Shown: piece by piece, positions 9,987 to 17,094 of the stretch
How positions within the stretch are numbered: position 1 is the stretch's first letter
Layout of the letters: each line of letters begins with the position of its first letter
DNA from: JAEUQQ01 sp963697285
GTDB lineage: Bacteria > Acidobacteriota > Vicinamibacteria > Vicinamibacterales > JAFNAJ01
Direction of reading: 5' to 3'
NCBI GenBank assembly: GCA_963697285.1
Contig: CAVONI010000012.1
Coordinates: forward strand, 682,001-746,000
DNA: 64,000 nt
Translations under genes and position numbers: made by a program
Notes under the pieces: model-generated
Seen by the model: only the letters and a program-made list of their open reading frames with translations
The model's database searches: none
Told to the model about the DNA's origin: nothing

Positions 9987-9992
9987 GGTGGA

Positions 9993-10020
9993 CAGGGGCC
10001 GCGCGGGGGCGCGGCCCCTA
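9993..10020. repeat. GC hairpin repeat in the tetR leader
   Basis: GGGCCGCGC-GGG-GCGCGGCCCC copy lying between the probable operator and the tetR start, so it would be part of the 5' leader of the exporter transcript. A stem this stable could lower expression of the operon; that is inference. Confidence 0.6.
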
Positions 10021-10038
10021 CGGCCGATGAGGGCGCTC

Positions 10039-10054
10039 AACTAACCAGTTAGTT
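10039..10054. promoter_or_regulatory. Probable TetR operator
   Basis: AACTAAC-CA-GTTAGTT is a perfect 7-bp inverted repeat with a 2-base spacer, AT-rich in a GC-rich context, 53 bases upstream of the tetR start. The form matches operators of TetR-type efflux regulators. Binding is inferred. Confidence 0.7.
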
Positions 10055-10122
10055 AATACGCCTGCCGTGGGCGCGTGTCAACACCGGGCTCGTCCGTGAA
10101 CGCCGGCGTCGCTCCGCCACGT

Positions 10123-11646
10123 TTACGGCAGTAGAGCCTCGACCCTGGCGCCCGGGTTGCCAGCCGCGTCGTACGGAATCGCGCAGAAGACCTGCGGGCG
10201 ATCGATGCGCGGCACGTTCAGGAACTCGAAGAACTGGTAACGGTAGCCGGCGTTGTCGGCACACGACGTCTCGCCGGCGGGCCCGTACTTGATCGTGTAC
10301 TGCGCCACCTCGTTGCCGGCAGTCACGAACAGGATGAAGTACCCGTTCCCCGAGGCCTCGATGCGGAGTGGCGCCGGCAGCTTCGGCGGGATCGTGTCGA
10401 TGTAGACGCGTGACACCGTCGGAAAGTCCACCGACTGCCATCCGGGGCCCCACCGCCGGGTCTCTCCGCCAATCCCGCACAGCATGTAGAACCCGTCGGT
10501 CGTCGGCAGCGGATCGTTCATCACCGGCGCATCTGCGGCGCTCCGCACCTCGCCGTATCCGCGCAGATCGCGGCAGGTGCCACTCGGCAGCTTGACGATC
10601 TTGTAGCGGTAGTACGGCGCCCTCGACACGCGGACGTTCCACGTTCGGCGCGGCTGAATCAGCGGTGCGCTCGCGAGCAGAGGATTCTCGTTCCCGAGGT
10701 TCCCCACCGAGTGCCTGATGCCGATGCCCGGATCCAGCGGACAACCCGGCGCATCCAGGTCGAAGTCACCGCCGACGAAGCAGCGATCCACACCGACGAG
10801 CGGCGTGGCGTACGACGTGTCCTCCGGTTGCTCAGCATTCACGCCCGTCGGCTCGCAGGGGCTGTCGATCTGGCACGCGGTGTACCACGGCGCGTGCGCG
10901 TTCGTCGTGTTCAGGAGGCCGACGATGCGCCCGGTGCGGCGCGAGATGACGGGGGATCCGGAGCTACCGGGCTGGATGTCGGCGCATCCCGTGCGTTCGA
11001 AGTCCACCCAGTGCCAGATGTATTCGAGCACGAGCGGCGCGCGCCCCTCGAGTCGGCACGCGGCCAGGCGAAGGAACGCGAGGCGCGCATCCGCCTGGAG
11101 CGGCGCGCCGACGACCACGACCGGCTCGTCGGCGTCGGGGAGCGTCAGCACAGGCCGCCACGGCTCGAATCCCGCGTCGCGCAACTCGCCGACGCGCGCA
11201 GAGAGCTCGACGAGCGCGATGTCGTGCCCCTTCATCGTCGCGTAGGCGATGCGGCGGATGGGCACGCGCAGTTGGCGCGCCTGCGTGTCGATGAAGTAGT
11301 CGAACGTCACCGTCCCGCGGCCGGGGAGGTCGTGGAGTACCTCGTTGGTACCCGGGAAGTCGACGCAGTGCGCGTTCGTGGCGACCCATGCCGACGCGTC
11401 CTGTCCACGCGGATCATCGTCTTCGGTCGTGGCGAGGAACACCCCAGTGCAGGTCGCGCGCGACTGCACGCGGACGACCCCGCTGTAGGGACTTGCGCCA
11501 TCTGCGTTCGAGAGCAGGACACTCGGGCCGCCGTCTGTCGCGCCGTATGTCGGGACAGGGCGTACGTCCGCTCCGGCCGCGTTGACCATGCAGGCCAACG
11601 AGCCGAGCGTCGACAGCAGCAATCCCGCGCGGCGCGACATCCTCAT
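10123..11646 (-). CDS. Secreted trypsin-like serine protease
   Basis: 507 residues with a signal peptide (about 1-25). A chymotrypsin-fold catalytic triad is visible: His93 in TNAHCVD, Asp142 in GHDIALVEL and Ser229 in PGSSGSPV. The order and spacing match secreted S1-family/V8-like proteases. The C-terminal half (about 300-507) has no recognised catalytic motif and contains paired cysteines; it may be a beta-sandwich attachment domain. The ATG at 11646 overlaps the stop of the beta-barrel gene upstream (ATGA), so the two are co-translated. Substrate unknown. Confidence 0.8.
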   Translation of the reverse strand: MRMSRRAGLLLSTLGSLACMVNAAGADVRPVPTYGATDGGPSVLLSNADGASPYSGVVRVQSRATCTGVFLATTEDDDPRGQDASAWVATNAHCVDFPGTNEVLHDLPGRGTVTFDYFIDTQARQLRVPIRRIAYATMKGHDIALVELSARVGELRDAGFEPWRPVLTLPDADEPVVVVGAPLQADARLAFLRLAACRLEGRAPLVLEYIWHWVDFERTGCADIQPGSSGSPVISRRTGRIVGLLNTTNAHAPWYTACQIDSPCEPTGVNAEQPEDTSYATPLVGVDRCFVGGDFDLDAPGCPLDPGIGIRHSVGNLGNENPLLASAPLIQPRRTWNVRVSRAPYYRYKIVKLPSGTCRDLRGYGEVRSAADAPVMNDPLPTTDGFYMLCGIGGETRRWGPGWQSVDFPTVSRVYIDTIPPKLPAPLRIEASGNGYFILFVTAGNEVAQYTIKYGPAGETSCADNAGYRYQFFEFLNVPRIDRPQVFCAIPYDAAGNPGARVEALLP

Positions 11647-12515
11647 CCCACGAACCTGAAGCCGATCACGAGCGACCAGTCGTATCGGCGCGACGAGTCC
11701 GACCCGAACGCGCGGCCCGCGCGGACCCACGTGCTCATCCCGCCCGTCAGCACGCGGCCCCACTCGCCATCGAGGCGGACGTAGTCTTCGTCGTGCTCGT
11801 AGTCGATCACGACCGCCGGCAGCACGCGCAGCCACGTGCCATTGCCGAACCGCTGGACGACCGCCGCTTCGAGCGTGCCTTCCGAGATGTCGGGCCTCTC
11901 GTCGGCCGATCCGACTGACACGCGGTGCTGGTAGCGTGCACTGACGTTCGTCGCGAGCCTGGGCGCGAAAACGAATCCCGCCGACGGGGCGAGAACGTGT
12001 TGTCCCGTCGAGAGCGCCTCGTTCGTGCTCGTGTCGAACGCGACATCCGCACCCGCAAGCCACGCCGTGCGCTCTCGCACGAGGGCAGCCCACTCCACGC
12101 CGAGCACCACGTCGCCGAAGCCGGCTTCGGTGCGCCCCGTGACGTTCGCCACCAAGAGCGGCAGTTCCAGGCGCGCCCGCAGCCTGCGTCCAGCGGTTGA
12201 CTGGGCGTAGCCCCATCTCACCTGGTCTTCGAAGAGCCCGTCGCCGAGCGAGCGGAAGCCGTTCGACACATCGACCGTGTCGCGCAGGTTGGCGGGGTTG
12301 GTGCCCGTCCGGTCTGTCGGGTCGGTCACGAGCGATGCCGAAGGCGCCGCTGCTGCCGTCGCGCCCGTCTGGGCGGATGCAGGCACAGCCAACATGGCTG
12401 CCACCGCGCATGCGGCAATCGCGAGGATGACGTGATGGCGTGCCGAGCGCTTCTGGAGGTGGAGCCGCCCGAAGCAGCGCGCGTCCGCGAACGCTGGTGA
12501 GGGTCGTCGTGTGAG
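11643..12515 (-). CDS. Putative outer-membrane beta-barrel protein
   Basis: About 290 residues. A hydrophobic stretch (VILAIAACAVAAMLAVPASA) looks like a signal peptide but lies some 30 residues from the GTG start chosen here; a TTG at 12536 or an undetected start nearer the signal are alternatives. The mature part has alternating hydrophobic/polar strands, frequent Arg-Trp/Tyr pairs and a C-terminal Phe-Arg-Phe-Val-Gly, as expected for a transporter-type OM barrel. It overlaps the protease gene by 4 bases. No specific family recognised. Confidence 0.6.
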   Translation of the reverse strand, partial: LTRRPSPAFADARCFGRLHLQKRSARHHVILAIAACAVAAMLAVPASAQTGATAAAAPSASLVTDPTDRTGTNPANLRDTVDVSNGFRSLGDGLFEDQVRWGYAQSTAGRRLRARLELPLLVANVTGRTEAGFGDVVLGVEWAALVRERTAWLAGADVAFDTSTNEALSTGQHVLAPSAGFVFAPRLATNVSARYQHRVSVGSADERPDISEGTLEAAVVQRFGNGTWLRVLPAVVIDYEHDEDYVRLDGEWGRVLTGGMSTWVRAGRAFGSDSSRRYDWSLVIGFRFVG

Positions 12516-12552
12516 CACGACGCCGATTCTACTCAACTACTGCACGGCCGGA

Positions 12553-12930
12553 TCAGGCGTGGTCGGATCGCCGCTCGGGCGCAGCCGTGCGCCGCCCGCG
12601 CCGGCGCGGTGCCTTGTGGAAGCGGTCCTTCCACAGGTGCACGATCGTCAACCACGGATGCTTCCACAGCATCCGCGGTCCCGCCTCGCGCATCACCGCC
12701 CGCATGCGCTCGCGCTGCTCTGGCTTGTAGCAGTGGGTCGGACACGTCTTGCACGAGGGCTTGTCGTCGCCGTACGGGCACCCATCGAGCCGTGCGTGCG
12801 CGTAGGCGAGCAGCGTGCCGCACTCCGTGCAGACCCCGTCCGCGTCGGGGTGGTGTTCGGTGCAGTAGATGCGGACCATCGCCGCCACCGTCTTCTTCTC
12901 GGTGGCGATCGGCCCCCTGGGACGCGTCAT
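12553..12930 (-). CDS. Nitrous-oxide-stimulated promoter family protein (YgbA-like)
   Basis: Short cysteine-rich protein, about 125 residues. It has the family pattern of EKKTVAAMVRIYC followed by CTECG (about 35-39), a C-x-x-C pair in CKTCPTHCY and the MRMLWKHP-like segment MLWKHPWLTIVHL. The E. coli homologue YgbA is induced by nitric oxide; its biochemical role is unknown. The start at 12930 gives the usual N-terminus; a TTG at 12969 would add 13 residues. Stands alone on the minus strand. Confidence 0.75.
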   Translation of the reverse strand: MTRPRGPIATEKKTVAAMVRIYCTEHHPDADGVCTECGTLLAYAHARLDGCPYGDDKPSCKTCPTHCYKPEQRERMRAVMREAGPRMLWKHPWLTIVHLWKDRFHKAPRRRGRRTAAPERRSDHA

Positions 12931-12947
12931 CGGAGGATCATCATTGA

Positions 12948-13340
12948 CCGTCACCTCGCAGTGTCGCAAGCACGGCAGCGGCTCGGGGCATTGGCGGGCA
13001 CGAATACCCCACTCGCCTCGATGCGACCATCCTTCGCCCGTACTATCCCGTCTCAGACCTCTTCCGCGTCGCGCGCGACGATGGGCTGCAGGTGGATTTC
13101 ATGGGAACGATCCATGGCGTGCGCTCGTTCGAGGGACTGCGGGAGCGCTCGTCGATGGTGACCGTGGAGGACGCCGTGCTCCGCGTGGCGGCGCTTTCGG
13201 ATATCGTGAAGAGCAAGAAGGCCGCCGGGCGCCCTCGCGACCGCGCGGTGCTGGACGTCCTGGAGCGGACCCTTGAAGCGCAAGAAACCCGTCAGCCGTC
13301 GTCAGCGCCTCGCCGCCCTCAAGCGCGAAAGCGCTCGTGA
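12948..13340 (+). pseudogene. C-terminal part of a nucleotidyltransferase-like protein
   Basis: In frame from 12948 the sequence reads GGHEYPTRLDATILRPYYPV, then FMGTIHGVRSFEGLRERSSM and ADIVKSKKAAGRPRD-like residues, the C-terminal half of a minimal nucleotidyltransferase-type protein. There is no start codon upstream before a stop, and the N-terminal catalytic GSxxxD region is absent. A GTG at 13092 could start an 82-residue remnant. The overlapping small gene at 13273 is often the partner of such proteins, so this may be a decayed two-gene unit. Family assignment is from memory of the pattern. Confidence 0.45.
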
Positions 13341-13437
13341 TCTGGACGAGATGATCCGCCGGCTCCAGGCGCTGCCGATGTCGAAGCGCACGCACTTCCT
13401 GCGCAAGCGGACGGGGTTCGTGGGGTCGGCGCTGTAG
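13273..13437 (+). CDS. Small basic protein downstream of the nucleotidyltransferase remnant
   Basis: A TTG-initiated 54-residue frame overlapping the end of the previous gene. It is rich in Lys and Arg and reads KRKKPVSRRQRLAALKRES, then RRLQALPMSKRTHFLRKR. It is too short for standard calling, but codon-like composition and its position make a real gene plausible. Function unknown. Confidence 0.4.
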   Translation: MKRKKPVSRRQRLAALKRESARDLDEMIRRLQALPMSKRTHFLRKRTGFVGSAL

Positions 13438-13523
13438 GCCGCGGTATCGTCCGTGCCGCATGGTCGTGTCGCTCAGTCGCGCCGTCCTGGCGGCGGATGT
13501 GGGATAATCGCGTTCTTCCTGGT

Positions 13524-13600
13524 CGGGGCGTAGCGCAGCCTGGTAGCGCACCTGCCTTGGGCGCAGGGGGTCGCTGGTTCGAATCCAGTCGCCCCGACCA
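13524..13600 (+). tRNA. tRNA-Pro (anticodon TGG)
   Basis: 77 nt including an encoded CCA. The acceptor stem CGGGGCG pairs with CGCCCCG; D-arm GCGCAGCCTGGTAGCGC, anticodon loop CTTGGGC with TGG, and T-loop TTCGAAT are all present. It reads proline CCA (and by wobble other CCN) codons. No gene overlaps it on the plus strand. The following 130 bases to 13734 hold nothing I recognise. Confidence 0.95.
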
Positions 13601-13734
13601 AAATCTTCCCATCCGCTTGCTCTGAACTTGCTCCAGATTCCCGGTACGGCGCTGCTCTTCGGGCGGCTGCCAGCCGCGGCGGCGGAGCCGCTCCCCCGTG
13701 GATTCGTGGGCCACCGAGTGAACGCGATTAGTTG

Positions 13735-13795
13735 CTCAACCGCCCGGCGGGGCTCGAAGCTGCGACCGTCGGCTTAGAAGGCCGTCAGAAGCGCT
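13735..13795 (-). other. Possible tRNA-Arg 3'-half fragment
   Basis: On the minus strand an anticodon hairpin CGGC-CTTCTAA-GCCG (TCT, Arg) is followed by a T-arm-like TTCGAGC and a GC-rich 3' end. No D-arm or matching 5' acceptor strand precedes it, so it is a fragment, not a functional tRNA. It sits exactly where the toxin reading frame at 13785-13859 stops. Such fragments are typical scars of tRNA-targeted integration. Confidence 0.4.
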
Positions 13796-13859
13796 GTTCG
13801 GCGGTGAGGATCTGCGCCTTTGCGATGTCTGAGACGACGGCGGCAAGCGGCCGCCTCAT
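13785..13859 (-). pseudogene. Truncated toxin (N-terminal 24 residues only)
   Basis: Starts in ATGA overlap with the antitoxin-like gene, the usual coupling of toxin-antitoxin pairs, but reaches a stop after 24 codons at the tRNA-like fragment. The residue pattern VVSDIAKAQILTAEQRF could be the start of a RelE/ParE-type protein. It is probably inactive. Family assignment is inference from arrangement. Confidence 0.4.
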
Positions 13860-14083
13860 CCGCGACGGCGAAGATCGGCGAGGAGTTCGGCCATGGATGT
13901 CGTCTGGCCGTCCTGGCACTGCCCGATGGCCGTCAGCAAGACCTGCTTGGTCTCCGCGTCAACCTCGAAGGTCTCGTCGCCATCGGACGCCAATACGGCG
14001 ACCGTGGCGCCTTCGGGCAACTCGCCGTCAAACTCGACGCGACCGCCGACCACGCGTCCGGGGGCAATCGTCATAGGAGCCAT
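13856..14083 (-). CDS. Antitoxin-like protein
   Basis: 75 residues. It has the shape of small antitoxins that begin with a beta-strand hairpin (APGRVVGGRVEFDGELPEG) and end in a helix (ELLADLRRRG). The ATG at 14083 is behind an AGGGG site; a second ATG at 14074 is possible. The downstream overlapping toxin frame is truncated, so this is probably an orphan. No DNA-binding motif recognised. Confidence 0.5.
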   Translation of the reverse strand: MAPMTIAPGRVVGGRVEFDGELPEGATVAVLASDGDETFEVDAETKQVLLTAIGQCQDGQTTSMAELLADLRRRG

Positions 14084-14501
14084 TCTAGCGCCCCTTGGAC
14101 CTGTGGCGACTGGGGCCGCCGATCGCGCCCGACCGAGAGCGGTGATTGCCGGCGCGCGGGTCGATCGGGTGAGCGCCGCCAGATCGATCTGCACTTCCAC
14201 GACCTTCGGCACGAAGGGCCCGTCGGCTCGTGGCCCGGCGCTCGCGACGCTGCCGAGCCCGTTTCGGCCGAACAGCCGAACAGCGCGCTCTGCAGCCCCG
14301 GACGAGCTCGATCCGGGCGACGTCCACCAGGAGCGCCAGTTCTGGTGTCCCGTCCTCTTCGGCGCGCCAGGTGGACGCCCGGTGGTCGTGCTGCGAGGCG
14401 CGGGGACCAGGGATTCGCCGCCGGCGTCTCACCGGGCGTTCGCTTCACGGACGCCGTAACGAATCCACCCGGGCACGTGCCCTTGCTTCATGGAGAGACC
14501 G
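14084..14501. other. 418-base stretch without a convincing gene
   Basis: Open frames occur on the minus strand (one continues the antitoxin frame to 14212) but have no recognisable start, composition or motif. The last bases carry a GGAGAG site for the FAS1-like gene. Confidence 0.5.
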
Positions 14502-15233
14502 ATGCGATTCCACACCCTCAGTGCCGCCCTGGTGGCTGGTGCCGCGTTTTTCGGCACCGCCGCCGTGGCCGTCCCGGCCGGAGCCACCGGCTCCAGCCAG
14601 CCGGCCACCATCATCGACGCCCTCGCCGCCAGCGCCGCCAACAACCCGGCGGGCAGCGCGACCGACCACAACTGGAACGACCTGGACATCCTCCTGGCCG
14701 CCGCCGCCATCCTCCCGTTCGATGGGCTCAATCCCGACAGCCCGACGATCGCCGAGGCCCTCGTCGGCTTCACCGGCACGGTGTTCGCCCCGGCGGATGC
14801 GTCCTTCCGCGGGCTCGTGGCCGACCTCACCAACACGCCGATCTGGAAGCTCACCGAGGCCGACGTCCTGAACGTCCTGCTCGCGATCGCCGGCCAGACC
14901 TTCCAGGTGAACGGCAGCAGTGTGCCGGGCACGGTGGTGCTGTCGGAGACGGTGAAGTACCACGCCACGGTGGCTCAGATCCCCGACCTGCGCCGGCCGG
15001 CGTCGCGGGGCGTGGTCACCCTCACCCAGTTGCCGGCGCTCGGACTGTCGGACGGCATGTTCGAGATCAAGCGGCCGCTCCTTGGCCTGGTCGGCCTGGC
15101 CGACGACGACCCGAAGGACCTCGATCCGTTCTGGTTCGGCCGGACGGTGCGCACCGCCGACGGCGGCACGATCCACGTGATCGCCGGCGTGCTGCGACCT
15201 CTCGACCTGGTCGCCCTGTTCCCCCTCGACTGA
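14502..15233 (+). CDS. Secreted fasciclin (FAS1)-like protein
   Basis: 243 residues with a clear signal peptide (about 1-28, ending PAGA). The mature part contains the FAS1 H1-like TVFAPADASFRGLVADL (about 92-108), a TEADVLNVLL helix and a VVLSETVKYHAT strand, the one-domain fasciclin pattern, then a Thr/Gly-rich tail. FAS1 proteins act in adhesion or matrix contact. The ATG at 14502 is preferred to 14490 because GGAGAG lies just upstream. A strong hairpin follows at 15248. It is flanked by tRNA fragments, so possibly acquired with the island. Confidence 0.7.
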   Translation: MRFHTLSAALVAGAAFFGTAAVAVPAGATGSSQPATIIDALAASAANNPAGSATDHNWNDLDILLAAAAILPFDGLNPDSPTIAEALVGFTGTVFAPADASFRGLVADLTNTPIWKLTEADVLNVLLAIAGQTFQVNGSSVPGTVVLSETVKYHATVAQIPDLRRPASRGVVTLTQLPALGLSDGMFEIKRPLLGLVGLADDDPKDLDPFWFGRTVRTADGGTIHVIAGVLRPLDLVALFPLD

Positions 15234-15247
15234 CACGACCTTCCACG

Positions 15248-15288
15248 CGAGGCCCGGCCCGTTCCGCTGTCCGGGCGGCCGGGCCTCG
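15248..15288 (+). terminator. Probable hairpin terminator
   Basis: An 11-bp perfect stem, GAGGCCCGGCC with GGCCGGGCCTC around a 17-base loop, starts 15 bases after the FAS1-like stop. It has no T-tract, so intrinsic termination is probable but not certain. Confidence 0.6.
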
Positions 15289-15324
15289 AGGCGTGCAGCT
15301 GCCGATTGTGCTTTGCGAAAGTGG

Positions 15325-15365
15325 CGCGCCCGGAGGGAAGCGGACCCTTTCACGCTGCTTGGAGC
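15325..15365 (-). other. Possible tRNA-Arg 3'-end fragment
   Basis: The minus strand reads GGGTCCGCTTCCCTCC followed by GGGCGCGCCA. It matches the T-arm, acceptor strand and CCA expected for a GCGCCCG-type tRNA-Arg except at three T-arm positions. No 5' half is present. Together with the fragment at 13735-13795 it brackets the antitoxin/FAS1 segment. The rest of 15234-15590 shows no gene. Confidence 0.4.
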
Positions 15366-15590
15366 GATACGCTTGCGGGCGGCCTGACCCGCCCGGGATG
15401 ACACGGTCGGCTGACGCGCGCCTCGGCCACGATGTCGTGCACGTCCGGACGCTCGGCATGCAACGGGCCCCCGATCGAGCGATTACCGATCACGCACGAG
15501 CGGACGCTCGAGTCGCAACGTGCACGTTCCGAAAAGGTGAAACGTTGCGGACGTTGGAGACGTTACCGACGCCTTTGGAGAGAACGCATG

Positions 15591-15923
15591 TCAGGCGGCC
15601 TTCGTGCGCGAGGCCTGGGTCAGCAGACGCGCCACGTCGCGCTGGTTTGCGCCCAGCCGAAAGAGGCACTTGAGCAGCAAGTCCGTGCTCACGGTCTTGT
15701 CCGCCGCCTCCATCTTCGCCACCCGCGACTGACTCGATCCCACCTGCCTCGCCACTTGCGTCTGGCTGAGCCCAAGGTGCTCACGGCGTCGGCGAAGCCC
15801 ATCGGCCAACGCCAGCTTCGTCTCGACGAACTGCCGTTCGTCGTCAGACAGACCGAGGAAGTCGCCCGCGTCGCCAATCGCCCAACCGGCACGGGCAAGG
15901 CGCCGTCGCTTTTCGTCCTTCAT
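15591..15923 (-). CDS. HigA-like XRE-family antitoxin
   Basis: 110 residues. Its helix-turn-helix, LSQTQVARQVGSSQSRVAKM at about 52-71, is the Cro/C1 type. An N-terminal segment (GLSDDERQFVETKLALADGL) is common in HigA-type antitoxins of this arrangement. It overlaps the upstream toxin gene by 4 bases (ATGA), so toxin precedes antitoxin as in higBA. It is expected to neutralise the toxin and repress the operon at the dyad 16290-16307. Confidence 0.85.
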   Translation of the reverse strand: MKDEKRRRLARAGWAIGDAGDFLGLSDDERQFVETKLALADGLRRRREHLGLSQTQVARQVGSSQSRVAKMEAADKTVSTDLLLKCLFRLGANQRDVARLLTQASRTKAA

Positions 15924-16276
15924 CGCTTTCCCCTTCCCGGTTGGCTGGTTGCCAGGAACACCGAGAGTCGCCGGTGGCAGTCCCTGATCACTTGCACTGG
16001 CGTCGCCCGGGTCTTCTTCTGGAACACCGCCAGGATGGCCACCGCATCTGCCGTAACGTGATAGACGATGCGCCAGTTCGCGCTGACATCGAGCACGCGA
16101 AGCTCGTGACAGCCCCTGCCGACACTCGGCATCGGTCTCGAATGGGGCAGGCTCAGGGACTCGCCCCGTTGGAGCCGACGCAGAAGGAAGCCAGCCTCAA
16201 GGCGCGCGCTTGGGCCGAACGGCGGGGTCTTGATCTCTCCGCTCAGCCACACAATCGGCTTGTCCTTCGGACTCAC
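15920..16276 (-). CDS. HigB/Gp49-family RelE-like toxin
   Basis: 118 residues from the GTG at 16276. Features typical of phage Gp49-like HigB proteins: KPIVWLSGEIKTPPF at the N-terminus, RLEAGFLLRRLQRGESLSLP, the CHELRV segment and VYHVTADAVAILAVFQKKT. Such toxins are ribosome-dependent mRNA interferases. An ATG at 16306 would add ten residues but would put the palindrome 16290-16307 inside the gene, so the GTG is favoured. Co-transcribed with the XRE antitoxin. Confidence 0.85.
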   Translation of the reverse strand: MSPKDKPIVWLSGEIKTPPFGPSARLEAGFLLRRLQRGESLSLPHSRPMPSVGRGCHELRVLDVSANWRIVYHVTADAVAILAVFQKKTRATPVQVIRDCHRRLSVFLATSQPGRGKR

Positions 16277-16289
16277 GGCAAGGCCAGTA

Positions 16290-16307
16290 TATGTCCGTTC
16301 TGACATA
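16290..16307. promoter_or_regulatory. Probable higBA operator
   Basis: TATGTC-CGTTCT-GACATA, a perfect 6-bp inverted repeat 14 bases upstream of the GTG chosen for the toxin. The AT-rich dyad at the head of a toxin-antitoxin operon suggests autoregulation by the XRE protein. Confidence 0.55.
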
Positions 16308-16535
16308 CGCGTCAATGTGGCGCACCTTGTCCCGAAGGGAAGCCCCTACTCGCCTTCCCTTCCTTCGGCGGCCACGTCGCGGCCAATCGCTTTCACCGCT
16401 CCCCGTCCAGCATCCGCATCAGCACTTCGGCGTTGCCGAGCGCATCGCGTACCGGATGGTGGTCGTCCGTGGTCCGCCGCAGGCGACATCGACAAGAGAA
16501 GCGTGTGGGGCGCTGGTGTCCGCAGCGGGCCAAGA

Positions 16536-16613
16536 CCGCTGGGCGTGTCGCGTCCCGCGCTTTCGACGCTGCTGAACGGTCGTTCGGACCTGTCGGGCGA
16601 CATGGCCCTCCGA
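16536..16613 (+). pseudogene. HigA/VapI-like fragment
   Basis: Reads GVSRPALSTLLNGRSDLSGD, the recognition helix and following loop of HigA/VapI-type XRE antitoxins, then loses similarity. No start or intact 5' part is present, so this is a second, decayed antitoxin close to the intact HigBA pair. From 16316 to 16535 I see nothing intact; a minus-strand HPVRDALGNAEVLMRML stretch near 16400 could be an exonuclease C-terminus remnant. Confidence 0.5.
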
Positions 16614-16790
16614 GCCACCCGGGCACGTCGTCGCGAACTTCCTCGACAACATACCTGGCAACAACGACGGCCGAGCACGCTTGAGGCTCATCCAGGGGCC
16701 GTCGCCCCGACGAGGAAGTGTGTTGCACGTCGCTCAGCTTGCACGAACCAGGGCATCTCTGAGATGAAGATGCACAAGGAGCACACGAAC

Positions 16791-16862
16791 ATGAAGCCGA
16801 AGAACACGATCTGCCTCTGGTTCGACAACGACGCGCTCGAGGCGATGGGCCTCGCCATCTGA
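16791..16862 (+). pseudogene. VOC/3-demethylubiquinone methyltransferase-like N-terminal fragment
   Basis: Reads MKPKNTICLWFDNDALEA and then stops after five more codons. The pattern is the N-terminus of PhnB-like VOC-fold proteins, normally about 150 residues. The rest of the gene is not present downstream. 16863-17094 shows no gene. Confidence 0.55.
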
Positions 16863-17094
16863 GCGGCCCTGGAATCCGCCCGCTGGCCGCGCACGGCATC
16901 TTGAGCCACATGTCAGCCCGAACGATCTCGCGCTGGAGGCGTGGCCGCGCGGCCCGGGGATGGTGCAAGAAGCAGGGCAGGCATGCGGGGTAGCGCCGAG
17001 GGCCTGAGGAAGGCCCTGCACCTGTTTGAACCGCGGCATTTCGTCATGCCGTTCCTAGCGCACGCCGTTGACAACCTCTGCCAACCACGCCGCC

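Noticed and set aside
13319..13714. Minus-strand frame across tRNA-Pro containing a DSNQRPPAPKAG-type stretch
   Set aside because: The protein pattern is the well-known spurious translation of the tRNA complement.
15067..15459. Minus-strand frame with RVRFPPGAP
   Set aside because: Spurious translation of a tRNA 3'-end-like sequence; kept only as a tRNA fragment.
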